DNA of 64,000 nucleotides, from assembly GCA_025024175.1 (NCBI GenBank), contig QCXZ01000138.1:49881092-49945091 (forward strand), written 5' to 3'. This stretch comes from Rhyzopertha dominica (taxonomy: Eukaryota; Arthropoda; Insecta; Coleoptera; Bostrichidae). The notes under the pieces are model-generated. The model saw only the letters and a list, made by a program, of their open reading frames with translations, had not been told where the DNA came from and ran no database searches. This document shows, in pieces, positions 10,105-21,900 of this stretch (position 1 is the first letter of the stretch; each line of letters begins with the position of its first letter). The position numbers and the translations under genes were made by a program.

Positions 10105-12396
10105 TGTTATTTGTTAGCGCTATTTTACAGATATAAACAATAATTTTGTCAGCATAGAAGATGATATTCATTTGAGAATTTCCGTAGAAATTTGTGCAGC
10201 AGATGGTCATACGCTTCCGCTAGTGAAGTATATTAATCTGCAGAAGGTTTGGGTGTCTGGAAGATTGATAAATAGTCCAGGCATCAGAGGCTTAATAGAT
10301 GAAATAAGTGCGCACAAGTTGAAATATGTCTAAAATTCTTCCCCAAGGAGTAAGTAATTGTTATATACTGGTTGGGGGCACATTACACGACGTAGTGCGC
10401 AGTTATCCGAACACAGGTAAAGAGGTTACGCTTGGTGTTCATAACACGTTAAACGTGGAACGAGGAACAGAAGACCTTGTTTTGTTTCAAATTTAATAAC
10501 AATTAAAATTGCCTTCTACCCCTTTTTAGATTAGTCTTCGAGATATTCGCAATAAAACTAAACTTTGTTTAGATGTTTCCATTTTATGTATAATTGTTAT
10601 TTGCTAGATTAGGGAGAATTTAAGTCCTATTTCAGCTTGTTCGCACTTATTTTATCTATTCCTTTTTTATGTTTCCGACGTCTGGGCTGAGGATTGTATT
10701 TTTGTTTTGAGAATTTAGGAAGAGCTTCCTGCTCTGACGTTTACTGAAATAAGAAAATATGGGAACTGAGTCTGCTCAAATGCAAAAAATCCACTATTAT
10801 ACCATTTGTACAGAAGCAAAGCGAATATTCGAGTGAATACACTAACGATACGCCGCTGAACTGGTATAATGAAAACGATGTTGATGGTGATGTTTACGAT
10901 AAGGAACTGTTCCCTAATTTCTTTTGCTTTCTGCGCTGAGCACACAAACAAATTTGTCTAGAAGAAATAGGCCACTCTCTCCAACTGAAAATTACATTTA
11001 CAGATAACAAGATTGTACTACCGTACTTGGTATCAAGCTTAAATTATAGGTACGCGTCATTGCCTTCATTGCTTCATAAATTATATTTTCTAATCCAATT
11101 TTTGTAGAAACGGGTCACGGATTTTACTCGTAAGTCCGCAGAAAATATTTTCTGGCATACAGGGTGCTCCATTGTATCTGGGAATTACACAACATTTCGA
11201 ACCTTGCTCGAAAAGTTATTTCGTAACAAACATATCAAATGATCCGCATAGGTACTTTCAGGCAGCTACATTCACAAGATTTTTTTATGTTTAGCGAAGA
11301 AGGAAGATCAAATACGGTAAAATTTTCAGTTTTATAGCCTAATTCATTGCACCTTTTGGATATTTTGTTTTACTAGATACTTTGAAAAAAAAACAAATTT
11401 TTAGTGATGACTTCTTCTAATTCCTCAAACGCCGTGTAAATACGAAGTTGTAAAAAATGATGTCTTCAATTTTGCAAGTAAGCTGTCATTTGCAATATAT
11501 GACATACAAGTTCTTTTAACTACAAGCCACAGTTGGCCATGACTTTAAAAAAATCCCCAGTTTTCAATACAAAATTTATTATATTTAGAAAAATTGTTAA
11601 TTTTAACGTAGCTATGAAATAAATGAATGAATTATCAATCTGTCAGTTCTTCATACTTAGACATTTAGTTAAAAAAGTAGTTTTCTTGAAAAGGGTCTGT
11701 CCAGGCTGCATATTTTAAACTTTACTTTGATCGCAGCCTTCCTGCTGCTATACAAAGCTTTTTGGATCTCTCGAAGGCCTTCAGCTGTATAAATTGTAAT
11801 TATATAATATGAATAGAATAGTTTCAAGATTTTTTTAGTGGCCTTCTTAAACAATCGCTCACAGGCTGTCAAAGAGTGTTTCTTCCGTCAAGTTCTGTAC
11901 TAAAAATGCAAAAATTAATATACTGTTTTATTAAAGAAATAAAAAAATTATCCGCGTTTTAAGGTGCAACACAATTTTTTCATAATTTAATGTTAGGCAA
12001 GTTAAAGACTGTTGATTTTTAGATGTGACGCTCTTTATAGAATAGTTGTCTGCTACAGATCTTGGACTACTTTGGCTGCTAAAACATCTTAATGAGAATA
12101 AAGTTTGAAGCACTTTAAACGTTTGAAACACTCGCAAACTGCTGAAATAGACAGCACTCCAACTTTCCTGCTGAAGGACTGTCTCTACTTTTTCTTTCCC
12201 ACGCTCTTTAATGTTAAGGGTCAATTGGGTGCTTTCATGCTAACTTTTAGGGAAGCTTTGATAAATTTTATCAACAGAGAAGAGTATTTTATCTCAAATC
12301 TCGCTTTTGACTTTTATATTTATCGATGCTTTCATCTCTTTTAATTATCAATGTTGTAATGGAGTATCGGAATACTTTGTGACGTAATAACGTCTA
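10105..12396. other. No gene recognised
   Basis: AT-rich. A mariner-type end-like sequence (TACAGGGTGCTCCATTG) stands at 11158 without a detectable partner. Sequence just after the Crypton (10110-10330) includes an open stretch without a recognisable motif that could be its 3' part. Confidence 0.4.
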
Positions 12397-12708
12397 CGAG
12401 GGGTTTACAGTATTTATTGTCTCTAACACGCACTTATTACACCTAAGTTCTAGCATAGATATTAACTTTAAAAAAATTCGGGGTTTTGATCACAAATTCG
12501 TTGACTGTTGTCATCACAGCTAACTTTGTTTCCTCGAGCTTTTCTTCATTTTCCGAAATCTTCGGAGAGTTTCTATTTTAACTTAGGACAGCGGCAAAAT
12601 TCAATTTTGGCACGCTTTTGATAGATAAATAAAAATAGTTTACGTTGTTTTGAAAATTTTATTTCAACGCCTACTATATTAGTGACAATAAATACTGTAA
12701 ATTCCCCG
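12397..12708. mobile_element. 312-bp MITE with TA target duplication
   Basis: The two ends are inverted repeats sharing TTTACAGTATTTATTGTC, preceded by CGAGGGG on the left and CGGGGAA on the right. TA lies outside at 12395-12396 and 12709-12710. There is no coding capacity. The CGAGGG start and TA duplication point to a non-autonomous Tc1/mariner derivative. It would need a transposase from elsewhere. Confidence 0.75.
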
Positions 12709-13910
12709 TACGTGCAAGTGGAAAGTTATTTTCCTTACGCATGGATATTCCAAATTCTAACCTAATTTTACTACATTTAACCCGTGCCACTGCAATATTT
12801 TATAAATTCCCTTTCCACGTTTATTAGAATTTTAATGAACCAAAAGCTATGCATTTCTAAACGTTCAATGAATATTCAGGGCTATACTTTATGCATTTTC
12901 ATAAAAACATGAAAGCGAACCACAGCTTCACGTTGCTGATACAAAAAATCCAATTAAAAATACAGTAATAAAGTCGGCAAAATCAATACCTGTATGAAAT
13001 TTAAATAATCTCCGCTCACTCAAAACAGCAGTTTAGTTAGAAAGTAATGGAGGTAGCTCCCTCTCGGCGGTGTCCATTATGCTTTGTGCCTCTCAAACAT
13101 TTTTTTGGTTTTGTTTTACAAAAGTCTTTCATCGCTTTTAATAGTTTCATACTTGCATCCCTAAGTGGTTCCAGTTTTCTCTAAGTTTCACGTATACTTA
13201 CGGAAGACGCAACTAAATACTTGTAATGCTAGTGGTAGTATTGAACAGTAATAATCTAGCTCAGAGGGTATTTTCGCCTTTGTATTCAAAAGAACTCGTA
13301 CAACTTGTAAGAGTACTACTGATCCTAAAAAAACCTATGTTCTAGATGCACTATAAAAACATAATCTTGTACCAATTATGTGGCTAGTATGTGAATGCAA
13401 AAAGCCATAGCTGCGTGGCTGTATTACATAAGTATACTAAACGTGTAGTTTACACTAAATTTTAGTCACTTGTAGACCATCCAACTACGAGGTTTATAAA
13501 CACAAAAATTCTTTTGGTATAATAAATAATAGACTAGTATCTGTTACCAATGCATTCCAAAATTTCTTAATTAAGATCAAATGAATTCACCAAAAAAAAA
13601 TCATAGTAGTTTTTAACTCTACAAACAATGTTAAACAATAGGATCTATTTTATGTAACGTATATTCAGTATCAAACTACACTGAAATTCGTTTACAAAGC
13701 TTCAAACAGAGCCGATATCTGCTACTGGCAGCACATAAATGTTATAACGTTTCCATCAGAAGTTAGTTGAAATAGAAGTCAGCCCACCAAATAATCGTTT
13801 GACCCATATTAATCTCACATATATGGGAACAAATTATAGCGCCGTAACTAGATAGTACTATTCAAAAACGTAGTAAGTCAATTATTTTACATGCAGTTTC
13901 CAATTTAGAT
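12709..13910. other. No gene recognised
   Basis: AT-rich sequence with no convincing frame, element end or repeat. Confidence 0.4.
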
Positions 13911-13918
13911 AGACTCAG

Positions 13919-14160
13919 TACATATAGTTTTTCTTGTAATCATTGTGTTGAAATTCTTGTGGCACAAACTGGGAGATCTTTAATTGCTACAGCTAAGGAA
14001 CATCTTAACAATACGCTGACATAGTTAAGAAAAATTCATAATTGGCCAACTATTTATTATTTAAGAAGCACGCTGCCAGTTGGAACAGTGTATATCACCA
14101 AAATTAAGCTTCTTAAACGTTTTAGAGCCGTTGGGGTTTTAAATAAAATTTTTAAATTTT
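13919..14160 (+). pseudogene. Penelope-like element GIY-YIG domain relic
   Basis: Translation from 13919 gives YSFSCNHCVEILVAQTGRSL and then KEHLNN. This fits the PLE GIY-YIG endonuclease pattern (Y..C..C...YIGQTGRS...R.KEH), with the second tyrosine motif decayed to LVAQ. The domain nicks target DNA during PLE insertion. Stops and shifts follow, and the trace fades near 14160. The RT part was not found upstream. Confidence 0.5.
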
Positions 14161-14712
14161 GGCTCTCCCAATTTTGATAATTTGTTCAATTTTTCTCACA
14201 AAAAAGCAACTTTAAAATCTCTTAAAGAAGATCAATTTTATGCAAACCAGAAATCAAAAACTGTTTAGACAGATGATATGTTGGGTGATATTTTATTTTC
14301 ATGATCTGTTTTGTTACATGCATTTTTGGCACTCAATCCAACCCATGAATTTTTTACCAAAACATGTATTAAATCATAATAGGACTTCAGATAGATGGAT
14401 CAGTTCACCATCTTAATAATTAATATATTAGATTTAGACAAAAATTTATACTGTATTTTACCCAACAACATAGCAGCTGGTGATGTATATACACCGGTGT
14501 AAACTGGAACTACCGAATGCGTTAAAACTATAGAAGGAGAATAAAGGTGATACATTTTTGAAATCAGGAAAAAATATCCTTTTCAATGACGTGCCTTTTG
14601 ACCCTCTTCCCATTTAAAAAAAATGCAACTTGCGCTCATATCTCGAAAACGAGAGCTGAGACGGAGTTGAAAAAATTCCAGAAAATGCACTATAATTACC
14701 AATAGGCCCATG

Positions 14713-16093
14713 CCGACGGGGTAATCACCGTTGATGTGTTTAGATCTGTTGAGTGGATGTGCCTGGATGTGGATGGACTTGATTTGTAAATTTGGGCATA
14801 CGCGCATGTGCATAGCCCACAAAAAAAACTCTCAGCTGCTAAAACCTGACCTAAAACCGCGCGTTTCACTTCGCATTTTACGTTTGCTGGCTTTTTAATG
14901 AAAATTGAAGCAGTGACAGACTGAACCGTGTAAAAATTACTCAAATTTCTAATGACCATGTATGGGTGTATTTTTGGTATAAGTTACAGGGCGCCAAATA
15001 AAAATAGTACTTTAATGGAGAGCGTATGTACATTCTTTCAAATATATTAAAGAAAAAAGCAAACACTGACAATATTCACTTAAAACAGCAACAGTTACAA
15101 CAAAGGTCTGGAATGCTTGGGCAAATTTTATGGACTTATTGATTTTTTTTACTCTCCCTAAAGACAAAAGTGTTGACATAAAAAGATACGAACGCATTAT
15201 TCCTGAAAAAAAACCAAATGATTCTCAGATCCTTGTACCTAGAATCTTGTACAATGAAATAATCTTAATTAATTCAAACGACTTGGAAGGATTAGTAAAG
15301 CTGTTGTGACAGAAAATATTCTTGACTTTGAAACTAGTTTGGAAACAAGTGAAGATGAAGAAGGAATTGTCTTATGCAGAAGACAAAGATACCGAAAATT
15401 TTTCATTGGATGAAGATAAAAATTATAGTGTTAGTATTATGCTTGAAAACTATTACAGTCTAGTTGATGACCGCTGGTATCTGAGTTGGAACTTTAAATC
15501 GAAGAAGTGTAGTTCGGAAAATTACAGCAAAGAAATAAATAAAAAATTCATTTTTCATGTTCCAGTAATTTCACAAAACCTTTTTGTCTGAAAAGGGCAG
15601 ATAAACAAAATATAAAAAGTATAAATCTTCTGAGAACTGAAATAGAGTATTTTTTAGATAAACATTCTTCGAAGACAAAGTTCTTTTGAACTATTGAAAC
15701 ATTCTTTCTCTTTACATTTTTTATTATGTTATGTACGTTTAGGATTTCCTTTTTTGGCATACTTAGACATACATTTTGTAAAAAATGTTTGTGTATTTTC
15801 TTTATCTATGATCTATTATTATTTTACATGTGCAAAAAGTAGTAAAGAGGGAGTCTGTAAAGTCTGTGAAACTCAGGATGCGTAAAAAGTAATTCTTGGG
15901 GTTCTCTGTCTAAATAAGTGTAGATTAGCGTGAATAAGTCTTAATTTTGTAGGAAGTGTAATGGATGTGTGTGGATATATATGGGTATGGGTGGATGTGG
16001 ATAGATGTGCATCTTTGTCCATGGATGTATGTGGATGTGTCTGAGAAAATGGATGAGTTTCTACAATTTTGGGTGGGTGATTTCCCCCTCGGT
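14713..16093. mobile_element. 1.38-kb TIR transposon of uncertain superfamily
   Basis: The ends are CCGACGGGGTAATCACC (14713) and, inverted, ACCGAGGGGGAAATCACC (16093). The flanks repeat CCATG (14708-14712 and 16094-16098), and the uninterrupted relatives at 58.6 and 61.4 kb carry this site once, which confirms the insertion. Both subterminal regions are rich in GGATGTGG-like repeats (14750-14780 and 15960-16040). A 5-6 bp duplication does not fit mariner (2), hAT (8) or piggyBac (TTAA). Confidence 0.65.
15060..15591 (+). CDS. Unrecognised ORFs inside the TIR transposon
   Basis: Two plus-strand frames overlap in the interior: one of about 75 codons ending at a TGA near 15309 (contains LPKDKSVDIKRYERIIPEKK), and one opening with ATG at 15355-15360 and ending SQNLFV at 15591, acidic at first (MKKELSYAEDKDTENFSLDE). 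They may be remains of one gene separated by a frameshift. I recognise no transposase motif. Their confinement between the inverted repeats suggests that they belong to the element. Confidence 0.25.
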
Positions 16094-16169
16094 CCATGCT
16101 CTATTTCAGAAAAATAGGTCGAACAGAACCTGAAATATCCTGCTGGTTCCATACTTTGTAGAGACTCTG

Positions 16170-16880
16170 TATATGTATGTAAATAGGCAGGATGTATACC
16201 CTTGCAATAATGATATTTTCATTCATTCCTTAGTACCCAATACTGCCGGCATCCTCCAAAGCTCTTCATAATCCTAATGCGTATTCATATTTAAATTAGG
16301 TAACTTTGATTTCGCAAACGTATTTAGACCATCACGAAGAGGATGGTAATTCTAACGAGCAATTCGCGTTAGCCATTTCCCGGTCGTATTCCCTAAGCTG
16401 AACTGTCGGCATAATACCACCTACAACGGCAAATTCGTGTTTTATACCGTTAGCCAGAGCACGCGGAAAGTGTCCAACTTCATCCCATTAATTACGGCCA
16501 GCGTTAATGTTGCGTGATAATCAAGCGCGCTTTGCAATCGCGGCCCAGCGAGTTTATAACAAAATAAAAACGGAGCTGTCCGTTCTTTTTTCCGAGTCGA
16601 CTAACGAACGCGTTTCTCGCTGCAGAATCAAACGCATTGTGCAGCAGCGAGATTTTCATGAATGCAGCGCTAAGGACAAAAAAAGTTTCTAATTGTAGAG
16701 GATTCAGGGGCGAGCTTTTCAAGCCTTACTTTAAAAAATGCCATCGCTAGCTTTTAAAGTGCTGCCTCGGGTTTACCCTAAAATGTAAAATGTAAACGAA
16801 CCAGTTATTTGTAATAGAATGTGGAAGCCATAAGCATTTTTAAGAAGCTACTTATACTACCAGGGTAAAGTAATATCAAG
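16170..16880. other. Intergenic; G+C-richer block
   Basis: About 16310-16720 has raised G+C and CpG and short frames on both strands without recognisable content. Possible conserved host sequence. Confidence 0.35.
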
Positions 16881-16889
16881 CTGTCGCTG

Positions 16890-17599
16890 AATTGGCAATG
16901 CTGAAAGAAGCAAGGGTCAAATTATAAAAGGATATCATTGGAATACATTGCGCGAAAAAACGGTTGCCGAAATTTACAGTGCGTTACAACAAGCTTGCCA
17001 TGGATAGTTCAACAGTAACTTAATGGATTAAGCGTTACAGAGCATTGGACTAGGTTCGTGCTATTGTGGCTACAATAATGAAAGAAGACCGCATGGACAA
17101 ACAAGCAATAGACAAATATCAAAAGGCAAATGTATTTGGCTTGTTTGTAGAAAATTTAAGTGCATGATTCCAAAGGTGTAGACGAGATATGTAAGACAGC
17201 GGCGTAATCCTCTTGCACGATAACGATTGATCACATAAAGCAGAGTCAGTCAAAGGAGTTTGCGAGAAAACTGCTGTGAAATTCTCCCATATCCCCCGTG
17301 CAACCCCGACATGAGTCCTCCAGATTTTGTTCTGATCCTCCAGTGGAAAGAAGAATTTCGTAAAATCCGATTTATTGACTTGGAAGCATAAAATCCCTGC
17401 AACAACATATGCGTTCCAACTGCAGAAACATCTTGACAAAAATGGCGTATTTAATGATATTACATTACTGTCGAAGCGATGGCGTTGTGTTTTGGATATG
17501 CAAGGGGATTATATTGAATGACTTTATTACAATTTTTTAAAATAGACTTTTTATTTGCGAGGTGTGTTTTTTTGTGCAGGAATTTTGATATGACCCTCG
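16890..17599 (+). pseudogene. DD34D-type mariner transposase relic
   Basis: Fragments in changing frames, read in order, are typical of mariner transposases: a DNA-binding part around 16940-17040 with DSSTVT and WIKRY; LLHDND followed by a HKAESVKG-like helix at about 17215-17260 (second catalytic Asp); PDMSPPDFVLI at about 17305-17335 (third catalytic Asp); and a C-terminal RW-C....GDYIE block ending at about 17520. The presumed right end (GACCCTCG before TA at 17600) matches a CGAGGGTC-type terminus. Many stops and frameshifts show an old insertion. The left end was not identified. Confidence 0.65.
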
Positions 17600-17601
17600 T
17601 A

Positions 17602-18830
17602 TATACTATGCTTCCCATCATATTTACTGGCGTAGCGCGTATAAAATGTGTGGTTCCATTACTGCCTAGTTATAATGATGGGTGATGATGCTACCTACTG
17701 TAATATTTGATAAACTCTTCGCTAGTCGCTAGATACAACAGATGCTATTGTTACAGACGATGTTTTCAAAATTAACATTTATTCATTTTATGCTCAATCT
17801 AAATTCAGATCATAGCTAACATAATTTATGTTCACTGCACTTCCTGCAAGTAGGAAGGCGGTATCTAAGCTATTTACGCGTTGTACGATCTATGTAGTAT
17901 GCACAAATTTTACTGTTAGTTCGACAATTAAAAATCAGTCTAATACTGGACTCTAAAACCACCGAGCAGAAGCTTACTCTTTAGCAATAATGTACATTAA
18001 GTTATTATTTACCTTATGTACCCCTTTTCTTAAAGATTTATTAAATTATTATTAATAAACTGTTACTTGAAATGTCCTAAGTCGTATCACTCGTGCCTTG
18101 TCCAAAATTCTATCTCAAACCATGGTTGTGACACTATTTTTGGTTCCACTATGCTCGTTCTATGCACCACTCCAGTGAATTATAGTCTTGCAATTTCACA
18201 ACCCTATAATAGTGCCTACCACCCATTTATGGGTCCAGCTGAAAAAGGTACGCGCCCCTCATAATTTCTCTACCTGGTCTCGGGTACTAAATTTTGCCGT
18301 TTCGTTTGCGCCATTAGGTTTCTATAACTAATAGGAGTACATCTGATAAAATAATAAAATTTCGTGAACAAGCTCATTTATCAGATAGCTATGACGATAG
18401 TTTCAAAAGAGCATCAAAACTATACTAAATTCCGAAGTGCAGAATTCCGTTCACGTCCCTTACTTTTGCAGGAGTTGTACAATTTTGTTGCAAAAACCTG
18501 TCGCGAGGATTTAAAGGCCCGCTTTATAATTTTGGTCGTATCAAAGGCGTATTGGACGTGGGAATTTCTTTTTGCGCATTTGCCAAATCGTTCTTCTGAT
18601 GGTGTGCTTTTTTAATTTCCAAATTTACCAAAACCGTTCAGTTTTCTATCTTTTCTTTCGCAATGTCACAATGCTATTTTGACTTATGATTTTTTTTTGA
18701 AACAATGGTCAGCAAAACCTTTTGTGCCTTTATTCGCAAAGCAATCTTAAATTCTTTTAAAGATACTATAAATTGTTTCCTAGATCCATTACGTCACATA
18801 TTTAATCTAATTCTTATTCTTCTTCTTATT
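17602..18830. other. No gene recognised
   Basis: AT-rich. An open frame at 18364-18615 has no recognisable motif and is probably chance. Confidence 0.4.
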
Positions 18831-18834
18831 TTTT

Positions 18835-18965
18835 CGAAGACCTAATGGTCTGTTTTTTCATCGAAGTCGGGTGATCTGATTTTCTTAAGACATGGTTTTG
18901 GGGGTCTTCCTTTTGGTCTGCTTTCCCCTGGTTTGTACTCTAAGACCGCCTGGGGTAGTCGTTGG
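18835..18965 (-). pseudogene. C-terminal tail of a non-LTR reverse transcriptase
   Basis: Minus-strand translation gives LEYKPGESRPKGRPPKPC, the basic RGRP-type tail common at the end of many LINE RT ORFs (consensus EYKP-GKR-RGRP---W). Nothing longer can be followed, so this is a short relic. Confidence 0.4.
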
Positions 18966-19039
18966 ATGGATTGAGTAGCTTAGCGGCTGCTTCTGCCGAT
19001 CCCAAACCCGGATAAAGGTGGAGGGTTTTTGGGTTAGAC

Positions 19040-19405
19040 CAGCTCCCAACATAAAACTTCAAAAGGCTCACAGAACCAAAGATCAGGCCTCGGAATGTAA
19101 TTCTATCTAACACTAGTTATCCAAAAATGTGGAAGCTATCTCCTGTAATTCCGGTATTTAGATCTGGTTATAGGACGTGTGACAATAACTATAGGCCGAT
19201 GTCTTTATAATATAATTCTGCTATTCTTTTTGAATCCATTTTATCAAATTTTATCTACCAATAATTCCGGAACAGGGATTTTTTTTTGTACAGACTTAAC
19301 TCAAGCTTTTGACACAGTAAACCATTTCATTTTATTAAGGAAATTTAAGCACTTTGGATTTTGCGATCACTTACTACTGTTAATGGAGTCTATGACTGTA
19401 AGTAG
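19040..19405 (+). pseudogene. Non-LTR reverse transcriptase fragment, 5' part
   Basis: Translation around 19115-19200 gives WKLSPVIPVFRSG and NNYRPM (RT entry motifs). Then FFCTDLTQAFDTVNH with the catalytic Asp region leads to a break at about 19405, where a PLE starts. The continuation lies at 21470-21720 after the PLE. The preceding 80 bases (18965-19040) may belong to the same element. Confidence 0.65.
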
Positions 19406-21289
19406 CGAACAGGTTTAAAGTTTTGTCCAAATATTTCTAACGATAAAGATTTAAATCGGTTTCTTGTAGATATAGAATTAGCTCTTAAAAAACAACATAC
19501 GGAAGAGGATAAAGCCAATTGTGTCAAATTTTTTCAAAAACATAATCCAAAATCAAATCATTCAGATTTAAAAACAGTAAAGAGCATAAAACAAAAATTA
19601 GTTGAAAGCAATACAGTACTATGCAAAGCGGATAAAGGCAACACAGTAACAATTTTTAATAAGTCAGAATAGATACAAAAAATCCAAGATATTTTGAATC
19701 CGGAACAATTCACCTTGAATAAAAAAGACCCAAGAAGCACATATCAAACAAAGATTACTCAGCTACTAAAACATTGCAATACAATATTCACTGAACAAGA
19801 AAAGTATCAATTAAAGAACAAAAATCCACAAGCACCAAAACTCTATGCTTTACCGAAATTGCATAAAGCAGACTTACCAATGAGACCGGTTGTGTCATAC
19901 ATTAACGCTCCCGCTTATAAAATTTGTAGAAAACTCAGTCACTTGATACCGGAATTAATTGACTTTAAATCATCATTTGGAATAAAAAATTCGATAGATC
20001 TCGTCAAAAAACTACAATATATTACCCTCCAACCTAATACAAAATTACTTTCCTTTGATGTAAAAAACCTATTCACATCCATTCCAGTTGAGGAAGTCAA
20101 AAATCTTGTAATTGAACATATTAATTCAGTTAACTTAGATGAATCCCTCAGAGAAGAATTGGTCTTATTATTAAATGAATGCATTAATCAAAATTACTTT
20201 TGTTTTAATAATCAATATTACACGCAAGAAGATGGCTTACCAATGGGGTCTCCATTGTCACCACTGCTAGCTGAAATATACATGAATAATTTCGAAAAAG
20301 TCATATTCAAATCAAATAGTAATCTAGTCAATTGCATTCAGATTTGGGCACACTATGTGGATGACATATTTTGTATTTGGACAGGTACAGACAGAAACCT
20401 GGATCAATTTTTGAATTACACAAACACTATTCATGAAAAAATACAATTTACTATAGAAAAAGAAAACAACAACACCATAAACTTTTTAGACCGTACCATA
20501 ACAAAGAATTCAGGAAAACTAAATTTTAGCATTTATAGTAAACCAATCACTACCGATACATTAATTCATGCTGAATCTAAACAATCAGTAAGTATAAAAT
20601 TGTCACCTTTTCATAGTTTAATTCACAGACTACTACAGGTTCCACTAAGTACAGCAGATTTTGAAAAGGAATCACACATTATTAAACAACTGACAATAAG
20701 AAATGGGCACGAACCAAAAATGATTGAAAAGATGATCAGTATTAAGCAATCAAAACTAATAATGTCACAATTTTACCATTCGCAAAGCTCAACTGAAGTT
20801 AAAATATGGCAGTCAATAAATTGCACAGGCAATGTTAGTGAAAAAATGTCAAGATACCTCTCCAATGACAATAGGAAGTTTATTCCCGTGAATAGAAGCA
20901 AACTAGGAGCATTGTTAGTAAACAACAAAGATAAGACGGACAACGGTAACAAAAGTGGTGTATACGAAATTAATTGTGAAGAATGTAATATTAGTTATAT
21001 AGGTTGCACAGGTCGTAGTTTTAAGGAAAGAATTAAAGAACATAAAAAATCCATATTAAATAATAGCAACTTAACTGACTTTTCAAAACATTGTGTAACT
21101 CTCAATCATACATTTGACGAAAAAAGATTTAAAATATTACATAACGTTCAAAACGGCATCAGGTTAGGATTATTGGAACAGCTACACATAAACAGAACAC
21201 TTAACAACCCCCACAAAAATATCTGTAACGACAAAATGGAATTCCCTAGTTTGTTTATCAACGCTGCCATAAATGTCACCCGCTCGTAG
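19406..21289 (+). pseudogene. Penelope-like element RT + GIY-YIG protein, one nonsense codon
   Basis: The frame is open from 19406 (GLKFCPNISNDKDLNRFL) to the stop at 21289, about 627 codons, with a single in-frame TAG at 19670-19672 where NKSEY would be expected. RT motifs in order: KLYALPKLHKADLPMRPVVS, LLSFDVKNLFTSIP (catalytic Asp), DGLPMGSPLSPLLAEIYM, HYVDDIFCIW (catalytic YVDD). The C-terminal endonuclease has GVYEINCEECNISYIGCTGR and FKERIKEHKKS, so the GIY-YIG residues Tyr, Tyr-Ile-Gly, Arg and Glu/His are present. PLEs use this fused protein to nick DNA and prime reverse transcription. No ATG is seen before 19694, so the 5' end is truncated. It is the best-preserved retroelement protein of the window. 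Confidence 0.9.
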
Positions 21290-21450
21290 GTATAGAGGCT
21301 CGTGGGATCTGCATCTAACTTTAAGCAACAGTTTCGTTTTGTAAAATCTTTGAGAAAGGCCTAATAAGCCGAAACATGTAAGTGGTTAAACTCAATAAAA
21401 TCTGAAACATTACCAAGTGTTATAATTATTATATTATTAATAAAATGTTT
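19406..21450 (+). mobile_element. Penelope-like element, family 1, inserted in a non-LTR element
   Basis: The element covers the RT/GIY-YIG frame and about 160 bp of 3' sequence. The 3' region has the motif GGCCTAATAAGCCGAAAC at 21358-21375, resembling the distal half of a hammerhead ribozyme core. Both sides continue into the same non-LTR reverse transcriptase, which proves insertion into it. The exact 3' edge (21420-21450) is uncertain because of AT-rich sequence. A 165-bp relative of its 3' end is at 61593-61757. Confidence 0.8.
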
Positions 21451-21469
21451 CATTTAGCGCCGTCAAACA

Positions 21470-21900
21470 AGTCAATTGAAGAGAACAGTTTGTTGAGTAT
21501 GGGGGTTTCAAATCTGGGGCATTCACTACAAAAAGTAGGGTAGCGCAAGGTTCAAATTTAGACCCTTTACTGTTTGTTATTCTCTTATAATGGTATAATG
21601 TAAAACACGAGAAACTGTAAAGTATACATATATGCGGATGACCTATAAAATAGCAGATATTGTTAAGTCATATGAAAATTGCATGCAGTTACAACATAAT
21701 ATTGATGTGTTAAATCGATGGTGTCGGTTAAAACTAAACAAGGCGAACACACCCCACAAAACATCAAAGCTGCCTTTGAAAAAAAGGGGTATTTATTTGC
21801 TAAAGATGGAAGGGCCCTAAGCAGATTATCAGAACATAAAACTGTGGACAACAACCGCTCAGAAAATATTTCCCCTGATGTAGTAGATGTCGTTAAATAG
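21470..21900 (+). pseudogene. Non-LTR reverse transcriptase fragment, 3' part
   Basis: After the PLE the RT continues: EQFVEYGGFKSGAFTTKS then VAQGSNLDPLLFVIL (expected GVPQGS-LGPLLF), frameshifts, and IYADDL at 21629-21646 with the catalytic YADD. NCMQLQHNIDVLNRWC completes the palm. The 3' portion (21740-21900) encodes FEKKGYLFAKDGRALSRLSE, which does not fit the RT and may be a different element tail (a pogo-like C-terminus is one possibility). Confidence 0.65.

Larger units (their letters stand above)
14547..16169 (-). mobile_element. End of a DD41D mariner family, split by another transposon
   Basis: Segments 14547-14712 and 16094-16169 together match, in order, the long right inverted repeat at 61294-61515 of the mariner at 58575-61515 (shared tracts include ATTTTTGAAATCAG, ATGCAACTTGCGC and GTTCCATACTTTGTA). 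The outer end is at 16169, next to TA. No second inverted repeat or transposase is present, so this is a solo end. The split is caused by the TIR element at 14713-16093. Confidence 0.75.

Noticed and set aside
11158..11175. Mariner end at 11158 pairing with the end-like sequence at 40567
   Set aside because: The shared part (about 15 bases) is the generic TACAGGGTG..CCATT end; 29 kb apart with no further match.
15873..16152. His/Thr-rich minus-strand frames
   Set aside because: They translate the GGATGTGG subterminal repeats of a transposon and the adjoining mariner repeat.
20980..21060. GIY-YIG motif as a free homing endonuclease
   Set aside because: It is fused in frame to a Penelope-type reverse transcriptase, which is the standard architecture of these elements.
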